Source of the DNA: Ustilago trichophora
Taxonomy: Eukaryota > Basidiomycota > Ustilaginomycetes > Ustilaginales > Ustilaginaceae
Direction of reading: 5' to 3'
Length of the DNA: 64,000 bases
Assembly: GCA_900323505.1 (NCBI GenBank)
Contig: OOIN01000016.1
Span: 496,001-560,000, forward strand
This document shows, piece by piece, positions 50,399-61,600 of the stretch (within the stretch, counting starts at the first letter, position 1; the number at the start of each line of letters is the position of its first letter). Under the pieces are notes generated by a model. That model saw nothing but the letters and a program-made list of their open reading frames with translations, was not told the origin of the DNA and ran no database searches. A program made the translations under genes and the position numbers.

Positions 50399-51360
50399 CT
50401 TCTTGGTGGAATGCGAGTGAAGAAGTGAGGTGGCAAAAATTGTGTCAGGCGGTGTAACGAGTGCGGATGAGAAAGGGTCCTCGCCACCACACCTCCCCTT
50501 TATCTAGATATGACGATTACAAACATGCTCTCGAGCGTCACAAGCTCCTTCTTCGGGCCGTTGCTGCGCATTCTCGACCGTGAGAACACAAGTCTCTGCA
50601 TAAAATGGTGACCGACCCTTTGGTTGTAGTATGAGACGCTGCTTAGCATTGCTGAGATGCCCCTTAGCGCATTGACCCGTCGGACAGCTTCGTTGACGGT
50701 AAAGCCATGAACATCTGGTAATAACAAGGAAATTGGTCCGGCGGTATCGATCTCTATGCTACTCAATAGCGGCGGCATCGTCGACAGCAATGATGGTCAA
50801 CATGGTGACCGTTCCGGCGGTATCGTTGATAGCTGAGCGGTCAATTACAGCGTGTTGACTCGTCTGCCGGCATCGTCGGTTGTAAAGTAAGGATATTGAC
50901 CCGGCGGTATCGTTGTCGGTGACCAACGATGCACAAAGTCTTGACTATTCCATCGGAATTGTTGACCGAGTGAGCGCCGAGTGTCAAGAGACATGTGATT
51001 TTGACAATCAAAGACCCGGATTACCTTGATTGCGGGTGTGAGTGGTCCGTGTGGTTGTTGTGTTTGCGTCCAACCCAAACCCTCTCTCTACCCCGCAAAA
51101 AAGCTGTGCCCAACCAACACACGTCAAAGGTCATTTGTAACCACCCACCACAGCATTCACAAAGTCAGGGACACCTCTTAATCGTTGTCCTGCCACTTGA
51201 CGTCAAGGGCGGTGCATCCTCAACGTTCGGCTTCGGCTTTCAGTCGTAGCAAACAACATATGGCGTGACGGCACGATTCGAGTTGTTGGTATCCGTCCTT
51301 GCTACCGACCCACCCTCTCGTTGCTACCGTTGATGCTCTTGTTCGAACACAAATTTCGAC
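50399..51360. other. Intergenic region with short CCGGCGGTATCG-type repeats
   Basis: About 960 bp without a supported gene. An open frame at 50500-50790 on the - strand (96 codons) has no signal peptide or known match. The central part carries dispersed copies of a 12-base motif described separately. Confidence 0.5.
50738..50912 (+). repeat. Short interspersed direct repeat, CCGGCGGTATCG
   Basis: Exact copies are at 50738-50749, 50814-50825 and 50901-50912. Looser forms (GCGGCGGCATCGTCG near 50768 and GCCGGCATCGTCGG near 50866) lie between them. Several are flanked by TTGAC or GTGACC. A partial copy, ACCGTTCCGGCGG, recurs near 53328. Copies are spaced about 76-87 bases. Confidence 0.7.
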
Positions 51361-53238
51361 ATGGACAAGAGTAGCGCTAACGGCGGCCCACCTGGCTATG
51401 AGACCGCATCTTCGACCTTGCCGGCTGCTGCTGCATCCTCATCAACGTCAACCTCTGCTCCCACGCCACCAGCAGTTCCTAACACCATCAACACAGCCCT
51501 GGGCAACAGCAACGATGCCGTACCGATCAAGGCCGAAGATCTTCCTCGCGGTGTAACGCTCAAGGAGGCCCTCAACCCTGCCTCTTTGTACAGTCAGACC
51601 AAGCTCTCCCTCGAGCTGCCGCACGTTTCGGCCACCAGACGCATCCCTGGTCCTCCACCGCAATCTGCACCCCTACCATCCTTCCTTCTCCACTGCACAC
51701 TGTTTGCATCCTACGACTTGAACGCCCCGCACCCCGTGCCATTTCGGCAGGTGGGCTGCCCGGCAACCTACGCTCGAGGCGAAGTCTCGGCCACGTCCAA
51801 GAACAAGGTCTCACAGAGTGTCTCCAAGCTGCGAAAACGGCTCGGTGTCCAACTGCCTCTGGCCTATCTCGGTAGCCCAGGGTTTAACCCTTGTCAAGGA
51901 GCTGCGACATCACCGTACGGAGGAATCTTTGCCTACTTGCCGCATCCACAACCGAGGAATGGTGCAGAGATGACGGCTCGATCGGGGAGCATCGGCCGGT
52001 ATCGAAGGGTTAGTCTGTTCCAGGCTCAGGGAAGGGAGTTGACAGGGATCGTTTCGAGGCCCTTGGCGGAAAGAGTGATGTCGGCTATCTACGCCGGTCA
52101 AGGGATCTATGATAAGATGGCGCTCTTTCCGAGCGAGGCAGTGCTCTGCTACTCGAAGAAGAGCTTCAATCCTGACCAAGTCGTCACCTCGAACGATGAC
52201 GGTGAGCAAAAGTCGGGATGGCTATCTAAGCTCAAGGCAAAGGCCAAAGCCAAAAGTGACAAGCCCGCTGATCAGCTCCGCGACTCGACGTCTGGCTCTG
52301 CTCCAATCCAGCAAGTAAGGTCTGCAGAGAGCGTGCCGAACGCAACAAATGGCACATCCGAGCCTCGTTCCATCAAGGCCTCCATGGTATTTGCAACTCT
52401 CGACTTGCTGGCACCTCCTCCACGTCTGATCGAAACCGGCGGTCCTTACCCAGTCGAGATGAACAAGGCATCCGATGCCGATCTGGCCACCTCTGCGCGT
52501 CTCATCAGCGAATTTGACCGCGCTACCGACGAAGACCGATTCCAGAGGTTCTTCTTCACTCCTAGCGCTGCAGATGAGCAGCTCTGCGCCGACATGCTTC
52601 GCGCGCTAGAGAGACGAGGTGTCATCTGGCTCGAGGCAGGACGTCTTATCACCCCAAGCTCCAGAAACCCGAATCCAAGAGAGAGAGCACGATTCTTGGT
52701 CAAGTGCTTGGCGCCTGAGCGTTTCACCTACCGAGTCAAATACTATAGACAAAGGAAGTTCGAGCCCATGCCAAGTGATCTTGACCCCAAGGAGGTCAAA
52801 CGGTTCGGCAGTCCATTGATTGTGCACCATGTCGTCGAGAGGACCGGCCACGAGGGGATTGACCTGCGTGACTATCTTCGAGACCAAGAGACTTTGACCT
52901 CGACCGCGCCATCTCCTGGAGGAGAAGATGGTGACGATGAACCGAGATTGGATTGGGAATGGGATGAGGAGGACAATCTAGCCTTCACGTCGCCCTCTGT
53001 CGCTGCCGGGGCTGGGGATGCGGGAGCGGCCCTTCCTCCTGACTATCTGTCAGCCCAGAAAGAGATGCTCAAAGGATATGGAATAGACTCGCAGAGAGCA
53101 AAGGCTTTGATCGAGGCCGAAAGGGATTTTCTCCAAGGCTGGAGCATCGGAGTCACCGACGAGCCATTCAAGAATGGCGGATGGATGGAGAGTCTTGGTT
53201 CCGGCTCGATGGCATGGTTTGCAGGACCCTCTTTCTAG
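51361..53238 (+). CDS. Uncharacterised protein, 625 aa
   Basis: A single long exon with good coding character but no family I recognise. The first 60 residues are Ala/Ser/Pro-rich. There are two more ordered parts. Residues about 60-260 include LPSFLLHCTLFASYDLNAPH, SKLRKRLGVQLPLAYLGSPG, YGGIFAYLPHPQP and VMSAIYAGQGIYDKMALFPS. Residues about 340-490 include SMVFATLDLLAPPPRLIETG, RFQRFFFTPSAADEQLCADML, ERRGVIWLEAGRLITPS and RFTYRVKYYRQRKFEPMP. A Lys-rich segment (LSKLKAKAKAKSDK) lies between. An acidic linker and a helical C-terminus follow. No signal peptide or transmembrane segment is apparent. Probably a conserved basidiomycete cytosolic protein; function unknown. Confidence 0.75.
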   Translation: MDKSSANGGPPGYETASSTLPAAAASSSTSTSAPTPPAVPNTINTALGNSNDAVPIKAEDLPRGVTLKEALNPASLYSQTKLSLELPHVSATRRIPGPPPQSAPLPSFLLHCTLFASYDLNAPHPVPFRQVGCPATYARGEVSATSKNKVSQSVSKLRKRLGVQLPLAYLGSPGFNPCQGAATSPYGGIFAYLPHPQPRNGAEMTARSGSIGRYRRVSLFQAQGRELTGIVSRPLAERVMSAIYAGQGIYDKMALFPSEAVLCYSKKSFNPDQVVTSNDDGEQKSGWLSKLKAKAKAKSDKPADQLRDSTSGSAPIQQVRSAESVPNATNGTSEPRSIKASMVFATLDLLAPPPRLIETGGPYPVEMNKASDADLATSARLISEFDRATDEDRFQRFFFTPSAADEQLCADMLRALERRGVIWLEAGRLITPSSRNPNPRERARFLVKCLAPERFTYRVKYYRQRKFEPMPSDLDPKEVKRFGSPLIVHHVVERTGHEGIDLRDYLRDQETLTSTAPSPGGEDGDDEPRLDWEWDEEDNLAFTSPSVAAGAGDAGAALPPDYLSAQKEMLKGYGIDSQRAKALIEAERDFLQGWSIGVTDEPFKNGGWMESLGSGSMAWFAGPSF

Positions 53239-53419
53239 TCCGCCTTCGCATTGTTCTAATATCACACAATATGTTAAGGGAATTCAGTGCAAAAGTTGGA
53301 TGTGAACTGGTTCAGAAGGAGCATCACCGTTCCGGCGGCTCACATGATGTCAGTGTGATTGTGTGATTGTGTGATTGTCACTGGAAAGCATGACGTGGGA
53401 GTGACTTTGTCCTGCGAGA

Positions 53420-54214
53420 TCAATTCTTGAGCAGCGCCTGCCCAGCATTCCAAGCCTTCTCCAATCCACCACCAACCTGCTTCAATCCGCTCTCAAAAGC
53501 GTCGCCCTTGGCGTACTTGTACCATTGCAGCAGAGCAATCACCATAAGATCGGCGTAGATCGCTCTTTCTCCACCGAGCCAGACACCTTCCTTTCTGTCC
53601 TTGTTGTCGTACAGTTCGCCAAAAGGTTGCATCGCCAAGGCGTAGAGCTTGTCGTTGCCTCCATCGCGCTCCTCGTTCTTCTTGGCATCGGTAGCAATGA
53701 CCTCTTTGGGCGATTTGCCCCACTGCTCGGTCCTGGTTCTGTGGAAGTATTCTTGCGATTCAGGATCCAGAATCATGTAAATGAATGGAATGATATTCTG
53801 CCATCGATCTTCGGCGTACAGGCTAGATTTGAAGCAACCTCGAACTTTCTCGACGAGTTCCTTGGATGCAGCATCTGGGAAGAGAGACTTTGACAGCTCG
53901 CCGCCGTGTTCGAGGTAGAGCTTCTGCAGATAGGCAGCAATCTCGTCACTGCCCAGGATCCATTCTTTAGCACCACCGGTCGAAGAGGGAGAGACGGTGA
54001 TGGCAGGCAGTAGATGTCGGTCAGCCCCTGCAGGATGTTCGACTCCAGCAGCCAGCAGAGTGGCGTCGATTTTGGCCATGGGAAGCTTCTGTCGCTCAAA
54101 GGGGATGTCGAGCAGGCGAAGAGAGAGGAAGGTTCTTGCGGTGTAAGGCGACCATGGCTCCGAAGTGACCGTGCATGCAATGTCGTAGAATTCGATCTGA
54201 GGATAGCTCGACAT
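53420..54214 (-). CDS. Glutathione S-transferase-like protein, 264 aa
   Basis: A single exon. The N-terminal 100 residues fit a thioredoxin-like GST domain: IEFYDIACTVTSEPWSPYTARTFLSLRLLDIPFE, then LPAITV (the cis-proline position) and SDEIAAYLQKLY, equivalent to the glutathione-binding ES/DS pair. The C-terminal half is helical. Overall it resembles fungal GST/etherase-like (LigE/UstS-type) proteins, which take roles in detoxification or secondary metabolism; that comparison is from memory. It converges with the preceding 625-aa gene, 180 bp apart. Confidence 0.8.
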   Translation of the reverse strand: MSSYPQIEFYDIACTVTSEPWSPYTARTFLSLRLLDIPFERQKLPMAKIDATLLAAGVEHPAGADRHLLPAITVSPSSTGGAKEWILGSDEIAAYLQKLYLEHGGELSKSLFPDAASKELVEKVRGCFKSSLYAEDRWQNIIPFIYMILDPESQEYFHRTRTEQWGKSPKEVIATDAKKNEERDGGNDKLYALAMQPFGELYDNKDRKEGVWLGGERAIYADLMVIALLQWYKYAKGDAFESGLKQVGGGLEKAWNAGQALLKN

Positions 54215-55177
54215 TGTAGAAATGCTCTTTGTGCAGAAAAGAGTGGAAGACGAAGAGGAGAGAAGGGTGGTCGAAGTGGAGCTGAAGCAAGTTTGACGAC
54301 AAGCGAAGGTAGGACGAGTGCGGCGGGGCGGTCTTTATAACCTGACGAAAGGTTGACTTCTTCCTCAAGGATCAGTGGAGCGAAAGCTTTATACCCAAGC
54401 GAAAGGCCGTCGCTCGTGTTGCTTCCTTCGGAAGGAATTGCGTCTGAGGTGCATGAGAAGGTAAAGAGAAGAGTCGACACCTGTATTGTGACTGGTGAGG
54501 TCAAGTATATTGGCTCGTGCAGGATCTTGTACCCTTTCGGGTATGCAAACTGCGCTCAGTCTAACTTGGCTTCCATATTTTTGACAGCCGTCACTCCGCG
54601 GAGGCGTTCCCCCACCGTGACATTTGTGTACCTTCTCGCTCTCTCCCTCATTCACTAGGAAGCCAAAGCAACGTGCTTGAAGCACATCTTCAACAAACGC
54701 TGCTGCTGCAACCTAGGCAAGACCCGGGGATTAGGAAGATCGGATACCGGCAATCTGGTCAAGCGCTACGATAGAGGTGCGATCACGGCGCTAACAGTAG
54801 TGTCTCTCATGCTTCTTCGGCTAGGCTGTTGAGTCTTTCGGCATGTTCTCGGAGCCTACAGTTCTGTCAATTCTGATTCTGGCAGGCATTGGAGCTCATA
54901 CTTTGACAGACGGCCCAGAGCGGGCTTTGGCAGGGTCCTCATTTCTCACTGGAAGTCAATGGCTGTGAGTCTTGACCGCCAGATAAGCACAAACTCGCCG
55001 GCCGCCAAAAGCCACTCGAATGGACCATCATGCTTATAGTCTAAGGCAAACAAAGTCTGAAATTGACAGAACAACGACAAAGAACGTACAAAACACAGCG
55101 CAAGGATCACGAACTAAGCAGCAACGAGCTAATGACGAGTCTCGATCAAAGAATTGTCCATCAACAGGCACAGCACA
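54215..55177. other. Intergenic region between GST-like and BTB-like genes
   Basis: About 960 bp, upstream of the GST-like gene and downstream of the BTB-like gene. No gene, tRNA-like fold or repeat was recognised. Confidence 0.5.
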
Positions 55178-56806
55178 TCAATCACGACCAGCGACCGAGA
55201 GCTTGGCGAACAGCTTGAGCAGGGCTTTGTTTGCCTTGGGGTAACCACCGGAGACGAGAATGTTAACCGTGTGTTCAAAGTCCGGACGGCGCTTGACGCG
55301 GTCCCAATTTTCAGAGACGTACTCGAGATGGGCTCGCTGAACTTCGTCGAATCGGTCTACGAAGGGACTTAGCAAGTCCGCCAATACGGTCTTGGGGGAG
55401 AGTTCGAGACAGATATGGTCAAAAGCCTTTGTTGCGAGATCGCGAAGCCCGAGTTGACGCCCGACGCAGTAAGCTGCTGTGGCAGAGAAGACGGGTGGGA
55501 AGCTGGGCGACTTGGATACGCGAAGAGGGGCAGCTTCTTCGTTGATCTCTTCGTCATCGCTGTGATTGCGAGAGTCTACGTGGTCCGAGTTGATCGAGGC
55601 CGAAGAAGAAGAGTACCTTCGAGTGCGACGGTAGCGTCGGCTAGTAGTAGGAAGACGCGAGGCAAAAGTAGCGTGGCCGGTGTAGAGGTAAAAGACGAGT
55701 GCTTGAAGGGTGGCAGCTGAGCATCCCGTGACCTGGACACGAGAAGCTGCGGCAGCACGTGTCCCGGCGGCAGACGAAAGATCGTTACCTGCACTGTAGC
55801 GACGGACGCGACCACGACCGATTGTGCCATGATTGTCGTAGCCGTAGTCGGTAAGTCCAGCAGAGGCATTGCCGATCGAGCTGAATGGGATGCCTCCAGC
55901 GGCAGCGTCTTCAGAGGTGGGCGAAGACTTGCTGTCCTTGTTCATGAACTTCATCAGCTTAGAGAAGCGCGAGGAGGAGCGAGAGAAGGTGGGAGGAGGC
56001 GCGATCTCAATTGGTGCTGGAGCGGGAGGGGCTGCTCCTGCGACCTTGCCCCTGGAGCCGAAAGGCGAACCTTGGTCAAGGTCATCTTGACCGAAGTTGT
56101 CAATGTCCTGGTGAGTACCGTCGTCAAGCTCATCATCGTGGTGGTCGTAGTGTTTGGGCTGCTCGGCGAGCGAGTCGGCATACTCTTCCTCGCCATCGGC
56201 ATCCCTGCCGTAGTTGCGGTCTCCAAGCTCATCAGCGACGTCATTGTGGTCATCCAGTCCACCGAGACGCGAGCTACGACCGCTGTAATCGACCAGTCCA
56301 AGACTGTTGGTTGATCGGCGGCTAGCCTGTGGACGAAGACCACGCTTTGCGCCAGCAGCGCCGTTCTTTGTCTTGGCAGAAGCAGCGTTGAGCTGCTCCT
56401 GCTCCATCGTGTCGAGCTCTGCACGGCCAGTAACGTTGATCTGTCGCATCAGTGCGGGACAGGCCTTCTTGAGGATCTTGGAATTGGCATAGATGACTTC
56501 CTCCTTCTTGCCTGCGCTGACGACGAGTTCGAGGTCGGCCCAAGGCTGGCCAAAAATAGCACTGTGGACAGCGTGGAGCGTCTGCTCGGCTACTTGAGGG
56601 ACGAGGGTGAAAGGGTCAGCTGCGTCGGCTTCGTCGATCTCGGGATGGTCTGCTGCAACATTGTCGTCATCTTCGGCGTCGAGGTGAGTCTTGCGGGCAT
56701 CGCGAGAGATGGGGGCTGCTTTGCGGGTGGAGCGGTAGGTGTCGCCGCCAAGACGGGGAGAGGGAAGGGGCTTGTTGGTGCGGTGAATGACGTCGATAGC
56801 GGCCAT
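55178..56806 (-). CDS. BTB/POZ-like protein with a large low-complexity insertion, 542 aa
   Basis: A single exon. The start of a BTB fold is seen at about 88-123 (QPWADLELVVSAGKKEEVIYANSKILKKACPAL). The next BTB element, CSAATLQALVFYLYTGHATF, appears only about 230 residues later. The intervening stretch is acidic or Ser/Gly/Asp-rich and appears disordered. After another Arg/Ser-rich spacer come AYCVGRQLGLRDLATKAFDHI and LAHLEYVSENWDRVK-like helices, which match the BACK-like C-terminal part of fungal BTB proteins. BTB proteins serve as Cullin-3 adaptors or transcription cofactors; which applies here is unknown. The ATG at 56806 starts a Pro/Arg-rich N-terminus. Confidence 0.72.
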   Translation of the reverse strand: MAAIDVIHRTNKPLPSPRLGGDTYRSTRKAAPISRDARKTHLDAEDDDNVAADHPEIDEADAADPFTLVPQVAEQTLHAVHSAIFGQPWADLELVVSAGKKEEVIYANSKILKKACPALMRQINVTGRAELDTMEQEQLNAASAKTKNGAAGAKRGLRPQASRRSTNSLGLVDYSGRSSRLGGLDDHNDVADELGDRNYGRDADGEEEYADSLAEQPKHYDHHDDELDDGTHQDIDNFGQDDLDQGSPFGSRGKVAGAAPPAPAPIEIAPPPTFSRSSSRFSKLMKFMNKDSKSSPTSEDAAAGGIPFSSIGNASAGLTDYGYDNHGTIGRGRVRRYSAGNDLSSAAGTRAAAASRVQVTGCSAATLQALVFYLYTGHATFASRLPTTSRRYRRTRRYSSSSASINSDHVDSRNHSDDEEINEEAAPLRVSKSPSFPPVFSATAAYCVGRQLGLRDLATKAFDHICLELSPKTVLADLLSPFVDRFDEVQRAHLEYVSENWDRVKRRPDFEHTVNILVSGGYPKANKALLKLFAKLSVAGRD

Positions 56807-58530
56807 GTTGAGTTTTGTCGTGCTGAGTGCACAGGGCTGGTGCTACCGTAAGGGATGGAGTGAACGCGATCAAGAGGCTGTAGCAGCAGACAGAATTGGA
56901 GAAGTGAAAGCCACAGGGACGCTGGAATATAAGGTGAGAGATTCAAGGAGAGAGGGCAGCGATGGGTGCGAGGGCGTTCCACGAAGACCTCTGCTTATAT
57001 ATGAATGAGGAGGCCGGGCCACTAGCGCATATGGAAGGCAACAGATCAACGCCATCCGGAGTCGCGATGAGTACTGGAAGCATTTCGCCGGTATCTTTGA
57101 CAGAACAGTTACGAGCCGAGGCAAAAAGGAACGAAATCCCGCATCAGGGCAAGAGAAGCGGTTTCAAGAAGGTTTCGTATGTGAAACCGACTATGCACCG
57201 GACGACGATCGGAGAGCACATCAGAAAGGCTCGCGATGATGGTGAAAGGCCCGACATCGGCACTTTCTTTTTTCCAAAAGCGTGCGAACTTGCGATGTTC
57301 GGCGATACAGGGAGCAAGGGTTGCGACAGGGTTCGTCGGGTAAGTTGGCTCGCTTGGTTGTACACGATGGGCGGGAGGTAGATCCTGTCAGGACGATGAC
57401 TACGGAATCGCACGGACCTGCGACCGCTGTCTTCACTTCGTTCCAGCCAAAAACCATCAAGGGGAATGTAAAGGGCATATGCAGAAGCATGTGGAACCTT
57501 GCACTTCAGGGTCGAAAGGCGGGGGGGATCAGGCGGTTCCAAGCGGTTGCTATCTTGGGAATCGAATGCGGCGAGCAAGCAAGCAAGAAGCTGTGATTGG
57601 CAAATTGACACGGGCTGAACAGCCGGAGATCGAGAAGATTGACATTCACAAAGACAATACGGATTACGAGAAGACACGGCCAAGAGAAGAAAGCGGGAAG
57701 TTGTGATAAACGAGTCGAATTACGATCGATACGAAGGACGAGGAGACCCTGCATGTTTCAACAAAAATGCGTTCGCCAAGCACAAGAGGCGCACTGTAGC
57801 AGCCCTCCATTTGTGCAACGCATCGATTTGTTTGGTATCCGACTCAGCTGTCATCATTGCATCGGAGACCCGCATCCTCGCTCCTTGCCTCCATCCACTG
57901 TTATAGCCCTTCGACGCTTCATATTCGCCTTGGCTATCTTTCAACGAGTCTGCCTTTTCCACGATGGATCCTTGATCGTCTGATTGATGCTGATCTTTGA
58001 CCGAGTTGAAAGCATGAGAGAAACGTCAAACTTGTCCGGGGATTTTGACGGGAAGTCGAACTGTGTCAGGATCATTCTGAGACAGATGCAACGTTGCGGA
58101 TTGACGGGTCTGTCTCAAGATCGCGCGCATGAAAAAAGTCGGCACTATCCCCGATATGTCGACCAGCTCCTTCTCAACCCGTTCGACGCAACTCAACCTC
58201 TCCTTCTTCAAACAACTTGTGCCAAACACAAGTGGACTAGCAAGAAAGCGTGCGAGCAAAGACAGTCCGAGGATTCGACGCGAAAAGACAGACGGACAAG
58301 CACCTTGAAAAAGCATAAAGACGGAGCAAGCAGAATTACAACAGCTGCATGTGGGCATCGACGTGCAGCATCGTAATTCGCCGCAAAACCTCGCAAGCTG
58401 CAAGTTCCTTCTTCCGCAAGCGAGCTTCGCTGAATCCTGAAACCTGCAGAACATTGACACTCTGTCAACTATCCGCCTCGTCTCCCCGTGATGATTCCTC
58501 GAACATGTTGCCATGTCACACACTCTCTCC

Positions 58531-58585
<55 letters not shown>

Positions 58586-58686
58586 CGCTTGATACCCGCT
58601 TGCTCAGTCAATCTTGTAGAATCTACTTGTTTGGTGCTTCTAAGATTTATGATACATTGCTTTTTGAAAGTGGTGTAGGCGGGCGA
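56807..58686. other. Large gene-poor region upstream of the BTB-like gene
   Basis: 1.9 kb without a supported gene. It holds a TATATAA-like element near 56994 (- strand orientation, about 190 bases before the BTB ATG) and a CT microsatellite at 58522-58583. Open frames of up to 165 codons exist but lack family features and overlap each other. Confidence 0.45.
58522..58583 (+). repeat. CT dinucleotide microsatellite
   Basis: About 30 CT units with two CC interruptions, ending about 100 bases downstream of the lipase stop codon (lipase is on the - strand). Confidence 0.9.
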
Positions 58687-61600
58687 TCAAGTGCGGAGCT
58701 CCAAGATCGCCTCTTCGTAAGCTGCGGGAAAGTGAGCGGCAAACATGTCGCTGCGCAACTCTGGCAAGCTGAAAAATGCCAAGGGGCTCTCGACGTGATA
58801 GATCTGATTGTTGTTGATCCATATGCAGCGCCCTGGAGGTACCAGTGGTCCTCCTTGAGCGGCTTCCGAACGCAACGTGGCCGTATCCAGCTCCTGTCTC
58901 CGTGTTGCGAGTGCGTGCAGGGGTGCTTCGTCGCGCTGCTGTGGACCTACCCATGGTGAGGGAGGAATGCATGATCCTGCTGTGCTCTGAGCATCTAATC
59001 GTGCTTTGATAGCTGCGTAGAGGTCGCTCTCCACTTCGCGCCGCAAGGACCACAGCTGCTCCTCGATCCGCTCCTTTCGATGCAGCATCACGTCGTCCGC
59101 ATCTTCGGCCATGCTGATGGATCGCCAGTCCCAGTAGCTTCGTAGAATGTGCACACGTGCATCGTCCTGGCCTTCCGAGGATGCCATCGCGTGACGGCGT
59201 CGGACGCGCGATAAGGCACCCAACACACGACGCAGCTCCCGTACTTGTCCATGACCCACGCGCGGAATAACGTCGCTGCCCAGAACCACCGTTGTCACCA
59301 ACGGCACCGATCCGAGAGCGGCTCGTGTGGCGAGGTCTGCCGTCATGGTCACCGGGCTTGCAAAGCTGACTGCACGGATGGGTCTTCGAGCGGGCAAGCC
59401 AGAAGACATGTTGGTCACCCACGTACCCGAATCAGGCTCTGCGCCGTCCGGGATAAAGTATTCTGCAAGCAGGAGAGCAGCTGCACTGGCAATCGCACCG
59501 CCCAGCGAGTGACCACAGAACATCACTCCGAAGCCTTCGTTTTCGGCAAGCGCCTGACGCAGCGTCGCGAACAGCTTGCTTTGAGGCGAGACGAGAGCTT
59601 TGGCAGCACGCCAGATTCCGGCGTGGCATCGGAACTCCTCTCCAGGTTCAGGCTGCACCTGCGGCAGCTCGATCTCTTCCGTCTGCAGCTCCAAATCCAC
59701 AATGATATCCGAGAACGACTGGGTGCCACGTACTGCAACGCAGACCACCTTGCGAACGTAATCGCGCACAACGTAGAAAGTGGGGCTGTAGTCGGCGTCG
59801 GCGTCGAGTGTCTGGATATCAGCGTGGAGCACGTCGTCAGCGTTGAGACGTGACAGGTAGGCGAAAGTCTGGCGGGAGAATCGCTCGCCTGAAGGAGTGA
59901 AAGTCGGCGGCAGATCAACGATATGGACATGCAATCCGTACGCTGATATAGCGAGGCGGCCACACCACTTGATCGTCCGCACAAGATCTCGATTGGTCTC
60001 CTTGAAGGGACGAAGGTCTCGATTCACCGAGTCAGGATGCGAAGCGCCCACCTGTGGCGAAGTCATAAAGTCGTAGGCACGTCCAAAGTAGCCGCTGCTT
60101 GCTTGTCCCGGACGTGCGGCGTCGAGCCTGGGAGTCTTGGCGAACTCGAGAATGTCGTCGCCACGATTGGTCACGATCATCTCGTCGTCGCTGCTGTCAT
60201 CGTCTTCGTAGCTGTCGTCTTCACCCTCGTTCAGCTGTGTGTCCCGAGATGACCATTGCGTTTGCACGTCCCCGTTCTCTTTCCCTCCGTCATTGATCCG
60301 AATCTGCAGCTCGTCGCCTTCGTCAGCAAGCTCTGACCCTTGCTGCTGAGCCCAGCTTCTCCGCTTGTCCCCAAGTGCTGCTCTCGATGCTGCACGGTGC
60401 GCGCCAATGTCGACTCGATCAGAGCCGCGCGGCTTGGAGCTTCTGCGAACTTGCTTCGAAGGCTTTCTCCATCCGTTTAGCTGCTTGAGACCGGCTCCCT
60501 CGGCAAGGTAGCGTTCTCGGGTGACACTGTGCAGGCAGTAGAGCTCGACAAGGCCCCGCATCACTTGCCATCGTGTGAGACCTTTGGGCTTTCTGTGACC
60601 GTCGTGATCGAGCGACTTCTTTGATCCCTTCTCCTCGTGATCTTCGATGGCGACAGTAGCCCATTCTGCCTGAATGAAGCCGTACGCTTCAACGATACAT
60701 TGCGCCAAGACCGTTCGTCCAGTCAGATTGTAGACCATCCATCGAAGGAACCAGAGGACCAGCGAAACCCTCTCGTATGTCGAGTAGGCAAGGTCCACCA
60801 GATGCGCCGCTACAAACACGACTAAGCCGAAGGTATGCACGAATATAGCGACGATACCTCCATAGTCCGCTTCAGCCTCTTTGCCAGTATTGTCACCCTG
60901 CGTCTTCAGAGTGCTGCTACTGCTGCGCAGTCCCAAGTCGCCGATCAAGAACCACAGGACGAACGAGCGCTGTCGGCCCGAAGAGTCAACGTGAATCGCG
61001 CCCTGGCCAGAGGGGCGGCGACTTTGCGATGCCGACCTTGGTCTCCGATCGCCATCAGAAGCACTGATGCCATTCAGTGTGGAAGCTGTCGGTTGCGCTT
61101 CCGACGAGTCGCTTCTCCCGTTGCTGGACTGCATGCTGAGATCGTGCATTGACTGAGCTGCAACGAGCATAGACGAAGGTGTGAGCCGAAGCGTGCCTTC
61201 GTCTTTGGAATTCTTGGCCGACTTCTTTGCTTCCGCTGTACCGTTCGGAAGCTCTGCTGGTTGCGTTGCATTTTCCAGGGGCTTCGAATCGGAGGCAGCA
61301 GTCTCAGAGTTGCGCAGGGCTGCAAAAGTGGTGAAGTCGGTCGCCGGACCAGTAAGTGGCGATCTGGCGGTGCCGATGGCGCGCAAGCCTTGCGGACTGT
61401 CGTAGGTTAGCGAGCCGCGACGTGAGTGTGCCGAAGTTGGGAAAGGTGACGGCAGGATCTCGATGTGCGTGGGCACAAGTCTTGGTGTTCCGGGTGGCAG
61501 ACGTAGCGACGAACTGCTGGTATTGAGATGAAGGTGGATCATGGGTGAAGCGTGCGTCGTAGAGGGATCACCATACGGTGTCCAGGGTGATGGAGGCAAG

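Noticed and set aside
58026..58523. Cysteine-rich 165-codon open frame (- strand) between the BTB-like and lipase genes
   Set aside because: No signal peptide and no known pattern; it overlaps other frames in gene-poor DNA. Chance is the simpler explanation.
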